Part shown: in pieces, positions 13,377-20,233 of the stretch | How positions within the stretch are numbered: the first letter of the stretch is position 1 | Layout: every line of letters starts with the position of its first letter | From: Eubacterium sp. AM49-13BH | GTDB taxonomy: Bacteria; Bacillota; Clostridia; Lachnospirales; Lachnospiraceae | NCBI RefSeq assembly: GCF_003464165.1 | Contig: NZ_QSEK01000040.1 | Coordinates: 1 to 20,233 of the forward strand | Direction of reading: 5' to 3' | Length of the DNA stretch: 20,233 bases | Translations under genes and position numbers: made by a program | The notes under the pieces: generated by a model | Database searches by the model: none | What the model was told of the DNA's origin: nothing | What the model saw: only the letters and a program-made list of their open reading frames with translations

Positions 13377-15704
13377 CTACATCTGGTAAACAATCTTTCC
13401 TGAGCATATAGTATAATGCACTTTACCCGGAAGTTCCCATCCAATAAATGGACTATTAGAAGCTTTTGAAGCAAAATCTTCTTTTCTTACTGTCCATGTT
13501 TCTTTTTCTCCAAAAATAACAAGATCTGCCGGGGCTCCCTTTGTTACACTTCCTGGAACCATTCTATAGAACTCTGCCGGGTTCTTACTCATTAATTCCA
13601 TCAGCTTCATAAGAGATATATGTCCAGGTTCTACAAGAGATTTAATTCCCAAAGCCAGAGATGTCTCAAGACCTATTATTCCACTAGGAGCACTCTCTAA
13701 TGGTTTTGCTTTTTCCTCCTCACTGTGTGGTGCATGATCAGTCACAATCATATCTATTGTACCATCTTTTATTCCTTCAATTATCTTAGCTCTGTCGTCT
13801 TCTGTCCTTAATGGAGGATTCATTCTTGCGTTAGTTCCATACTTAAGAACAGCATCTTCTGTAAGGGTAAAATGATGTGGTGTTGCCTCTGCATGTACAT
13901 CTGCTCCTAATTTCTTAGCAGTTCTTACAAGTTCAACAGAATTTCCTGAGCTTATATGCTGTATACATACTGATGCTCCTGTGTGTAATGCAAGCACACA
14001 ATCCCTTGCAACCATTACATCTTCTGCTGTTGATGAGGCACCACCATATCCGAGCTGCTCTGCAACTTTACCCTGATTAACCCCAGATTTTATGATAAAC
14101 TCTGGATCTTCTTCATGAAGACTTATTGGTAAATCAAGCTCTGCTGCCTTCTTCATGGCCATAATAAGTACATGCTCATCCATAATTGGAATTCCATCAT
14201 CTGTGAAACCAACTGCACCTGCATCTGCAAGAGCATCCATATCTACAAGCTCTGTTCCTTTTAATTCCTTGGTTACAGCAGCTGTCTGCATAACATGTAT
14301 TCCTGTAGTCTCACCCTTCTTCTGTATATAGTCAAGAGTCTCTATATTATCTACAGCAGGTTTAGTATTAGCCATACATACTACACTTGTAAAACCACCT
14401 CTTGCCGCTGCAGCAGCACCTGTTATTATATCCTCTTTATAAGTAAATCCAGGATCTCTGAAATGAACATGCGTATCCATAAGACCAGGCGCAACCACCA
14501 GTCCAGTTGCATCTATAACTGTAACATTATCTGTCTCATCAATACTAATATCATGTCCAACTTCTTCAATAATATTATCTTTAATAATAATATTCATAAT
14601 CTCATCAGTTCCTGTTACAGAATCAACTACACGTCCATTCTTTATAAACATAGTTGGTGAAGCTTCTGACTTTTCATCTTCATCTGCTCCTACATTCTCA
14701 TCAAGATTCACATTTTCATCGGATTTCCCAGCTTCAACACGGTCTGCTTCCTGATTAAGTCTTGTTCCACATTCTGAACAGAATAGTGAATCCAAATTAT
14801 TATCAGCACCACATGACGGGCATATCTTTACCTGAATATTCTCTTCTTTGCTCTCTATATTCTGTTCTTCTGTATTAACAACAGCCTCAAGTCTTGAGCC
14901 ACATCCTATGCAGAATAATGCATCTGGTGTTGTGCTATGCATTCCACATACAGGACATATCTTTTCTGGCTGGTTATTATTCACATATGTATTATTCTGT
15001 TCTTGAACAGATGGCTGAACCGGATCTGAATAAACTGATGGCTGTGAATATACTGGTGTTTCATACATAGCAGGAGCAGGCTGCACAGATACTGGTGAAA
15101 ATGGGACCTGCTGATATACCTGCTGTGGTATAACGCCTCTGTTTACTGGTGCTATATCTATAGAATCTGCATACTCATCTAATATATCCCATGTCATATT
15201 CTCTGGATGCTTCAGAAACTCTCTAAGTTTCACCATGAATGACACATCTGTATTCGCTGGTATTCTCATCATGCTAAGAACATCCTCCAGAAACATATTA
15301 AAAAACAATCCATTCTGGTATCCATCCACAGGATAATACATGAACAAAGCTTTTCCTGTCGTTGATTCAACAAGAACAGTATCCATAGAAACTAACACAT
15401 TACCATATTCCATGTTATATGCAGACATTCCGGATAACGCCTTAACGCTGCTTTTCATAAATACTGAAAATGTATGCTGGTCAATAACTCTGTTCTTAAA
15501 AAATTCCTTAGCTGTTTCATATCCTGCTATACCATATTCAGCAGAGAAACTGCTTCCATCTGATGTTATATAAAAAGGCAGAAATCCTTCAACTTCTGTT
15601 TTTGAAAGTAATTCAGCCATACTATGATTAAGCTGTTCACCTTTAGTACTCTTAACTTTGACACTTACCTGATTATTCTTGGAAACAACCCTTACTTTCC
15701 CCAT
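13377..15704 (-). CDS. pyrC: DUF6382 - double zinc ribbon - dihydroorotase fusion
   Basis: One 775-residue ORF. Residues 1 to about 185 resemble DUF6382 (EYGNVLVSMDTVLVE, MYYPVDGYQNG, NMFLEDVLSMMRIP, KLREFLKHP), normally found ahead of zinc ribbons and an FHA domain. Residues 190-245 are a Pro/Gln/Tyr-rich linker. Two CxxC zinc ribbons follow (Cys250/253/265/268 and Cys295/298/309/312), then an acidic linker. From Met352 to 775 there is a complete 424-residue dihydroorotase of pyrimidine synthesis: GLMDTHVHFRDPG (His412, His414), FTDDG, SLHEED (His530), IQHISS (His583), TDHAPH (Asp655). GTGAGG lies 7 bases before the ATG. No ribosome site precedes Met352, so PyrC is likely made only as the fusion. 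No other pyr genes are nearby. Confidence 0.88.
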   Translation of the reverse strand: MGKVRVVSKNNQVSVKVKSTKGEQLNHSMAELLSKTEVEGFLPFYITSDGSSFSAEYGIAGYETAKEFFKNRVIDQHTFSVFMKSSVKALSGMSAYNMEYGNVLVSMDTVLVESTTGKALFMYYPVDGYQNGLFFNMFLEDVLSMMRIPANTDVSFMVKLREFLKHPENMTWDILDEYADSIDIAPVNRGVIPQQVYQQVPFSPVSVQPAPAMYETPVYSQPSVYSDPVQPSVQEQNNTYVNNNQPEKICPVCGMHSTTPDALFCIGCGSRLEAVVNTEEQNIESKEENIQVKICPSCGADNNLDSLFCSECGTRLNQEADRVEAGKSDENVNLDENVGADEDEKSEASPTMFIKNGRVVDSVTGTDEIMNIIIKDNIIEEVGHDISIDETDNVTVIDATGLVVAPGLMDTHVHFRDPGFTYKEDIITGAAAAARGGFTSVVCMANTKPAVDNIETLDYIQKKGETTGIHVMQTAAVTKELKGTELVDMDALADAGAVGFTDDGIPIMDEHVLIMAMKKAAELDLPISLHEEDPEFIIKSGVNQGKVAEQLGYGGASSTAEDVMVARDCVLALHTGASVCIQHISSGNSVELVRTAKKLGADVHAEATPHHFTLTEDAVLKYGTNARMNPPLRTEDDRAKIIEGIKDGTIDMIVTDHAPHSEEEKAKPLESAPSGIIGLETSLALGIKSLVEPGHISLMKLMELMSKNPAEFYRMVPGSVTKGAPADLVIFGEKETWTVRKEDFASKASNSPFIGWELPGKVHYTICSGKIVYQM

Positions 15705-15780
15705 AATAAATCCTCACTTTCTAATATTATAGCCTTATTATAGATATATTGTTTATTATACATCATAACTGCTCTGTGTG

Positions 15781-16752
15781 TCACTCAAAAGTAACTATCT
15801 TGGACTTTCTTCGAAATAATCCATTAACAAATACAAGTACATGCTCCTTATATGTAATAGAATCCCTTGAATACATAAATGGTTCTTCCCTGTACAACAG
15901 ACACTTATATCCCTGCTTAATATATTCAGACAACGACGATAAAGCCTTTTTATGAATAACATCACGTTGTATATCTTCCTCTGTTGTAAATGTCCTGTCC
16001 GGATATATTGACGCAGCTTCTCTTAACTCACTTATTATTGCATCTACCAATTCGGCATGCTTCTTACCACATAACATTCTGGCAATTACCCTGCTTTTAA
16101 TTGACGTTGGCTTTCTTTTATAAGAAATAAGCATTCTCTCCATTGAATAATCCTCTGTCGCATCTGCAAGTTCTATAAGATAATCAACAGCTTCCTCATA
16201 AACACAATCAGGATAAGGCACATAATATCTTTCTGGTACAGACCTGTACTGCTTAATCGGCGGAAAGTCTGCCAGTTTCATAAGAAGCATTTCCTTGTCA
16301 CTGCATACTTCATCACCGAGATATCTGTATTTATCCCTTATATCTGCAAGCTGATACTCTAACTGTCTAAGATACTCATACCCATCTATCCAAAAATGCC
16401 CCATACTCCCATAATTAAATAAATGCGTTCTGAGCTTTAACTCTTTAAATCTTATAGTAAATGTATTCTCTCCACCCTGATTAACTATAAGCATATATCC
16501 ATCCTCAAGGCGCTGCAAATCTGGAATCTGCTCTGCATCAGTATTAATATAATTGCCTGTCATAATTGAATCTGTGAATGTAAGAAAACTTTCTACAGCA
16601 TCATTCATAAGATATGCCACAGACCAGTCATTATCATCTTCTATATGCACAGGATAAAATACGTTCAATTGAAATATCTGTTCCAATTTCACAAATGTAT
16701 CATAGTCATTCTCTCTTACATCTTTAAATACATCTTCCAATATATAATCCAT
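15781..16752 (-). CDS. DUF3878-like conserved protein
   Basis: About 323 residues, soluble and acidic, with no catalytic motif I can name. The N-terminus MDYILEDVFKDVRENDYDTF, the middle RTHLFNYGSMGHFWIDGYEY, and EQLADIRDKY-like helices recall DUF3878 of Lachnospiraceae; this is a tentative memory match. YLIELADATEDYSMERML and KPTSIKSRVIARMLCGKKH follow. The exact start is unsure: AAGGA lies 11 bases before this ATG, 8 before a TTG one codon earlier, and only 2 before a GTG. It begins 30 bases after the TIGR03915-type gene, so it probably belongs to the SOS-driven operon. No terminator lies between them. Confidence 0.6.
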   Translation of the reverse strand: MDYILEDVFKDVRENDYDTFVKLEQIFQLNVFYPVHIEDDNDWSVAYLMNDAVESFLTFTDSIMTGNYINTDAEQIPDLQRLEDGYMLIVNQGGENTFTIRFKELKLRTHLFNYGSMGHFWIDGYEYLRQLEYQLADIRDKYRYLGDEVCSDKEMLLMKLADFPPIKQYRSVPERYYVPYPDCVYEEAVDYLIELADATEDYSMERMLISYKRKPTSIKSRVIARMLCGKKHAELVDAIISELREAASIYPDRTFTTEEDIQRDVIHKKALSSLSEYIKQGYKCLLYREEPFMYSRDSITYKEHVLVFVNGLFRRKSKIVTFE

Positions 16753-16782
16753 CAAATACACATTCCTTAATAATATTGCGTG

Positions 16783-17544
16783 TTACTGAAACTCTGTTAC
16801 ATGCTTTCTCATCCATAAAGGCATCAGATTTCTCTGACATTCTGTATTACGCCTCTGCTTAATTGCAATAGCCTCAAAAAAAGTCTTCCACATATCTGTG
16901 TATTCATCTTCCATATTCTCTGTTTTCTGTAACAAAAGCATATCTTCGTCTGTGAAATTCCTGATATACATACTATTATTAACCGGATGAACTACTGCTT
17001 TCTTTCTGTTATCATCAATAATCATCCAGTTCTCCGATGGCATTCTGTCAGCAAAGTGCAACGAAACCTCATATATCACATCACTCTTAGGTTCAAGATG
17101 ACATACGTATACCTTTCCCTGAATAGAATTAAATCTTGCGAATTCTGTAAAATATCTTGTTTCATGCACAACCCTTCTCCGTATATCCTTAATTCTTGTA
17201 ACTGCCAGATCCGTTCTCATATATGCTATATCTGAGCCAGCTTTGAATCCGCTTATAAGAAATCTGTATGCCGCATCCAATGCATCCTTCTCATATGATA
17301 AACAGGCGTAATATACACATGCATAAGCCTCGTTGGAAATCTTTTTCTTTATTGAACGAACTACCTTCTTATATTCTTCCTCGTCATACTCTACATGAAC
17401 ATATTCGTCAAATAAAGATGGCTGTTCTTCTCCACGCTTCTCAAGTCTAACACATCCATGTCCCACTTTCAAAGCCTTCTCCCACGCCTGATATATACAA
17501 CACATCATATCTTCAAATCTGTCTTCACATGTAAATATATACAT
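16783..17544 (-). CDS. TIGR03915-type DNA metabolism protein (DUF4130)
   Basis: 253 residues with the family pattern: MYIFTCEDRFEDMMCCIYQAW at the start, SIKKKISNEAYACVYYACLS, ARFNSIQGKVYVCHLEPKSD with VSLHFADRMPSENWMIID, and a basic C-terminus with WKTFFEAIAIKQRRNTECQR and MPLWMRKHVTEF. The family is known as the constant partner of a TIGR03916 radical SAM protein, and in some bacteria the two are tied to uracil-DNA glycosylase-like domains. Its chemistry is unknown. I take the ATG with GGAGG 8 bases upstream; the longest frame would use a TTG overlapping the previous stop. The gap to the radical SAM gene is 17 bases. Confidence 0.85.
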   Translation of the reverse strand: MYIFTCEDRFEDMMCCIYQAWEKALKVGHGCVRLEKRGEEQPSLFDEYVHVEYDEEEYKKVVRSIKKKISNEAYACVYYACLSYEKDALDAAYRFLISGFKAGSDIAYMRTDLAVTRIKDIRRRVVHETRYFTEFARFNSIQGKVYVCHLEPKSDVIYEVSLHFADRMPSENWMIIDDNRKKAVVHPVNNSMYIRNFTDEDMLLLQKTENMEDEYTDMWKTFFEAIAIKQRRNTECQRNLMPLWMRKHVTEFQ

Positions 17545-17561
17545 ACTGTCATCCTCCACAT

Positions 17562-18971
17562 TCAAAAAAGTGACAACTGTTCATATCTTTCATTCTGATG
17601 AACCACCTTCCAATTATCTTTATGATTATCCTCTGTCAAACACTTTGTAATATATGATTCCTCTATCGGTATTCTATACATCATTCTTCCATTGCATGTT
17701 ATAAAATAATGTGCCCTCTTAAGTACAACGCCCAGTTTCTTTAATATATCAAAATCAAGATGTGCATATCTTCTTGTCTGCACAATTCTCTTAGCAGACT
17801 TAGGTCCAACCCCTGGTATTCTCAAAAGCATGTCATATGATGCATTCTGCACCTCAACAGGAAACTGTCCAAGATGTCTTATAGCCCAGTCACACTTAGG
17901 GTCTAATTGTTCATTGAAATTCGGTCTGCTCTCAGACAGTAATTCATCTGCCTGAAATCCATAAAATCTGAGAAGCCAGTCTGCCTGATACAATCTATGT
18001 TCTCTGAGAAGCGGAACTGCCGCGTCAAGCTTCGGCAACGCCGAATCCTCATTAAGTGGTATATAAGCAGAGTAAAACACCCTCTTCAAGTCATAATTCT
18101 TGTACAAATGCTGTGTTGTTCTTATAAGTGTAAGATCAGTTTCTGGTGTTGCCCCTATTATCATCTGGGTACTCTGCCCTGCCGGTGCAAACGGTCTGTT
18201 AATCCCCATACCTCGTGCAACCGCTGGTAACGAAAGCTTATCTCCTGATTCCAATGCAGCTCTTTCTGTTCCAGATAAAGCAGACTGTCCTGAACCTGTC
18301 TGAGAGTTAAATATACTTCCAGACAGATATCTGTTGATACTGCTTCTTTCCATCCTTGCATCTTTTCCCATAGCAATCCTGTTAGCCGCAATTGTCCCTG
18401 TCATCTTCTCCATAGGTTCAAGAATAGTCTTAAAATTCTTATTAGGAGCAAGCTTTGATAGACTCTGCGCTGTAGGCAGTTCAAGATTAATACTCACCCT
18501 GTCTGCCAGATATCCCGCCCTTGACAATAATTCATCCGGAGCTCCTGGTATTGCCTTAACATGAATATATCCATTAAACCTATACTTAGTTCTTAAACAT
18601 AATAGTGTCTCACATATTCTTTCCATTGTAAACGCTGGATTCTTTAATACTCCAGAACTTAAAAACAATCCTTCAATGTAATTACGCTTATAAAATTCTA
18701 TAACAAGCTGGCACAGCTCATCCGGTTCAAAGGTAGCCCTTGGCACATCATTAGAACATCTATTCATACAATACTTGCAGTCATATACACAATGATTAGT
18801 CATCAGAACCTTCAAAAGAGAAATGCATCTGCCATCTGTCCCAAAACTATGACACACGCCGCATGCCACACTGTTTCCAAGGAAGCCTTCCTTTCCCTTC
18901 CTGTCTACTCCACTTGACGTACATGCAACATCATACTTGGCCGCATCTGCCAGAATCTGTAACTTCTCCAT
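17562..18971 (-). CDS. TIGR03916-type radical SAM DNA modification/repair protein
   Basis: 469 residues from the start MEKLQILADAAKYDVACTSS. The radical SAM cluster CVYDCKYC (Cys61, Cys65, Cys68) binds [4Fe-4S] and SAM. Extra cysteines (VACGVCHSFGTDGRC) lie before it. PFAPAGQSTQMIIGATPETD is a family hallmark. A helix-hairpin-helix, LRIPGVGPKSAKRIV (about 383-397), should bind DNA. Compared with my memory of the family there is a longer Ser/Gly-rich insert at about 197-254. Frames open 16 codons further upstream, but those codons overlap the -10 and an SOS box, so they cannot all be translated. First gene of an SOS-type operon. Reaction unknown. Confidence 0.88.
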   Translation of the reverse strand: MEKLQILADAAKYDVACTSSGVDRKGKEGFLGNSVACGVCHSFGTDGRCISLLKVLMTNHCVYDCKYCMNRCSNDVPRATFEPDELCQLVIEFYKRNYIEGLFLSSGVLKNPAFTMERICETLLCLRTKYRFNGYIHVKAIPGAPDELLSRAGYLADRVSINLELPTAQSLSKLAPNKNFKTILEPMEKMTGTIAANRIAMGKDARMERSSINRYLSGSIFNSQTGSGQSALSGTERAALESGDKLSLPAVARGMGINRPFAPAGQSTQMIIGATPETDLTLIRTTQHLYKNYDLKRVFYSAYIPLNEDSALPKLDAAVPLLREHRLYQADWLLRFYGFQADELLSESRPNFNEQLDPKCDWAIRHLGQFPVEVQNASYDMLLRIPGVGPKSAKRIVQTRRYAHLDFDILKKLGVVLKRAHYFITCNGRMMYRIPIEESYITKCLTEDNHKDNWKVVHQNERYEQLSLF

Positions 18972-18994
18972 AGTTGTTAAATCAGATATTAATT

Positions 18995-19008
18995 CGAACA
19001 TACGTTCA
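18995..19008 (-). promoter_or_regulatory. SOS (LexA) box 1
   Basis: Minus strand TGAACGTATGTTCG matches the Bacillus-type consensus CGAACRNRYGTTYG at 13 of 14 positions. It sits just downstream of the -10, over the expected transcription start. Its centre is 18 bp from box 2. Confidence 0.8.
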
Positions 19009-19035
19009 TTATAAAACATTTGTTCGTAATGTCAA
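19008..19035 (-). promoter_or_regulatory. Consensus sigma-A promoter of the repair operon
   Basis: Minus strand TTGACA (19030-19035), 16-base spacer, TATAAT (19008-19013): perfect hexamers. The start point would be near 19001, giving a leader of about 30 bases before the ATG at 18971. Confidence 0.88.
19013..19026 (-). promoter_or_regulatory. SOS (LexA) box 2
   Basis: Minus strand CGAACAAATGTTTT matches the same consensus at 13 of 14 positions. It fills the spacer between -35 and -10, so LexA bound here would block RNA polymerase. Confidence 0.75.
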
Positions 19036-19047
19036 TATGTTTTTAAT

Positions 19048-19090
19048 AAAAAAGACGGGCGCACTTAATTTAGTACGGCTCCGCCTTTTT
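19048..19090 (-). terminator. Terminator overlapping the end of the XRE gene
   Basis: Minus strand: a G/C-rich hairpin begins in the last codons of the XRE gene (AAAGGCGGAGCCGTACT) and pairs, with two bulged bases, to AGTGCGCCCGTCTTT, followed by a run of T. It insulates the SOS promoter just downstream from the regulator genes. Confidence 0.75.
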
Positions 19091-19402
19091 CATAACAAAT
19101 GCATCTACTATTTTCCTTATTGTGGCCAGTTCTTCCGGGTCACACATCTTCAATGCGTCAATAATATCTATGCTTGCTTTATTTCCTCTCATATTCCCCA
19201 GCATAAGGTAATCCGGTGTAACATTAAGATAATTACATATATCAACCAGCAACGTTATACTGCAGTTGGCCTTGCCACCTTCAATATTAGAAAGATATGT
19301 CTGCGACACGCCCAGTTCCTTAGCCATCTCTGTCTGTTTGATGTGCATTTCTTTTCTTCTTTGTTTAAGTCTTGTTCCAATATTAATAATTCGTTCTTCC
19401 AT
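19070..19402 (-). CDS. XRE-family helix-turn-helix regulator
   Basis: 110 residues with one XRE HTH: IGTRLKQRRKEMHIKQTEMA then KELGVSQTYLSNIEGGKANC (about 8-47), followed by the LVDICNYLNVTPDYLMLG helix typical of Cro/C1-like proteins, and a short helical tail (ALKMCDPEELATIRKIVDAF). There is no peptidase or sensor domain, so this is not LexA itself. GAGGAAG lies 3 bases before the ATG; the start is 7 bases past the stop of the upstream two-HTH gene, so the two form an operon. Targets unknown. Confidence 0.9.
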   Translation of the reverse strand: MEERIINIGTRLKQRRKEMHIKQTEMAKELGVSQTYLSNIEGGKANCSITLLVDICNYLNVTPDYLMLGNMRGNKASIDIIDALKMCDPEELATIRKIVDAFVMKKAEPY

Positions 19403-19409
19403 AACTTCC

Positions 19410-20105
19410 TCATACGAATTTTCTCAAATTACTGATAAAACTTAATATTATTTTCTGATCTTTCTCTGACATACTGTCAAAAATATAATCAAGAAGTCTG
19501 TCTCTGACATCATACAGATTAAGAAACATTGATGGTAAACATCCATACTGCTGATAAAGTCTTATCAAAACCATTGCATCTGGAAACTCTTTGTTATTCT
19601 CAATTTTACTATATTTGTATCTTGATATACCAAGATTATCTGATATGACCTGTTGGTCTGTTATATCGTTAACATCTCTTATACATTTTAACATTGAATC
19701 TTTAGTAGAATCTTTATCAACAGCTCTCAGCAGCTGTATATCCTTTACTATTTCATCTGAAAAACTATCTAACTTCTGCTCACACATATAGAGTACATGT
19801 TCGCTTACCACTTCTCTGACATATTCCTTCTTGGATTCGTCTCCAAATGTATCTATTTCAGAAGAAATCACATGTCTGCAAGGCTTTTCATCCACATCGA
19901 CCAATAGTTTATCTATATCAGCTCCTGAATCCCACAACTTCTTTAAATCAGTCCCTGATACCATACTTCTTCCGGATTCCCTATTGGAATATTCTGGTGT
20001 CGTCATGCCAACTCTTTCAGCCATTGCACTCTGGTCATAATTCTTCATTTTTCTATCTATGCTCATTCTTTTGCAAAATGCTTTGTAATAATCCGTATAC
20101 TCCAT
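19410..20105 (-). CDS. Protein with two HTH-like domains
   Basis: 231 residues with an XRE-like domain at each end. Near residues 22-68 it reads NYDQSAMAERVGMTTPEYSN and continues RESGRSMVSGTDLKKLW. Near 140-195 it reads ITDQQVISDNLGISRYKYSK and continues IENNKEFPDAMVLIRLYQQY. The middle (about 75-135) is acidic and helical. The C-terminus ends in SMSEKDQKIILSFISNLRKF, a helix similar in style to the tail of the next gene's protein. AGGGG lies 6 bases before the ATG. It is the first gene of the regulator pair. A duplicated DNA-binding unit suggests binding to a long or two-part operator. Confidence 0.75.
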   Translation of the reverse strand: MEYTDYYKAFCKRMSIDRKMKNYDQSAMAERVGMTTPEYSNRESGRSMVSGTDLKKLWDSGADIDKLLVDVDEKPCRHVISSEIDTFGDESKKEYVREVVSEHVLYMCEQKLDSFSDEIVKDIQLLRAVDKDSTKDSMLKCIRDVNDITDQQVISDNLGISRYKYSKIENNKEFPDAMVLIRLYQQYGCLPSMFLNLYDVRDRLLDYIFDSMSEKDQKIILSFISNLRKFV

Positions 20106-20233
20106 AGCAACCCCTATACATTAGTATGATTACTATTTAATTTTAGTATACGCATCTTTCGCACATATATATCGTTTGTTGCGAATTAGAATAGTATAAA
20201 TGTTTATGTATGATTAATGATAATATTTTTAAT
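20106..20233. promoter_or_regulatory. Upstream region of the two-HTH gene
   Basis: A/T-rich, no ORF. On the minus strand a TATACT at about 20143 could be a -10, without a convincing -35. Short repeats of GCGAA/TTCGC around 20158-20187 could be autoregulatory operator halves. Nothing firmer can be said. Confidence 0.25.

Noticed and set aside
17544..17565. TTG start of the TIGR03915-type gene overlapping the radical SAM stop
   Set aside because: The ATG at 17542-17544 has GGAGG 8 bases upstream and begins at family homology; the TTG has no ribosome site.

Overview
The window looks like chromosomal DNA of a low-G+C anaerobic Firmicute, most likely a Lachnospiraceae member. Reasons: a strictly anaerobic pyruvate formate-lyase, AGGAGG-type ribosome sites, A/T-rich spacers, and many families typical of that group (DUF5688, DUF6382, DUF3783, CmpB-like permease, the TIGR03915/TIGR03916 repair pair). 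Genus is a guess and is not given. Nearly every gene lies on the minus strand; only two related fragments (1-182 and about 8058-8396) read on the plus strand.

Layout. (1) 1-2500: a plus-strand gene tail, a small RluA-like ORF coupled to an alpha/beta hydrolase, an unrecognised small protein, and a spacer with a DUF5688 tail fragment and a terminator. (2) 2550-8780: a segment bounded by two copies of the 3' end of pflB. Each copy has an inverted-repeat core (ACATTC, 7 bp, GAATGT) and, on its left, a conserved flank plus three short phased direct repeats. This is the layout of tyrosine-recombinase attachment sites. The roughly 6.1 kb between them carries an intact peptide module (OPT transporter, PqqD-like protein, PepD dipeptidase) and a graveyard of gene pieces: response regulator, thiD, MCP tail, GAF domain, ORF-B. 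No integrase is visible, so it is best read as a decayed or cis-mobilisable island accreted at pflB. (3) 8747-13252: pflB, trxA, a DUF3783 protein, a CmpB-like membrane protein and a stand-alone LytTR regulator, which form one or two operons. pflB has its own promoter with a palindrome over the -35. (4) 13377-15704: one long ORF joining a DUF6382 domain and two zinc ribbons to a complete dihydroorotase. (5) 15781-18971: a DUF3878-like protein and a two-gene DNA repair/modification pair (TIGR03915 plus radical-SAM TIGR03916). The pair is driven by a consensus sigma-A promoter with two LexA-type SOS boxes packed around the -10. (6) 19070-20105: two helix-turn-helix proteins, one with two HTH-like domains, ending in a terminator just before the SOS promoter.

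How it works together: the island imports and cleaves peptides, the pflB block is fermentative carbon metabolism plus thiol redox, and the right end is a DNA-damage-responsive repair cassette. The three least ordinary things are the pflB-tail attachment-site pair, the DUF6382-zinc ribbon-PyrC fusion, and the double-SOS-box promoter. All identifications come from reading the sequence and remembered family features; no database search was run.
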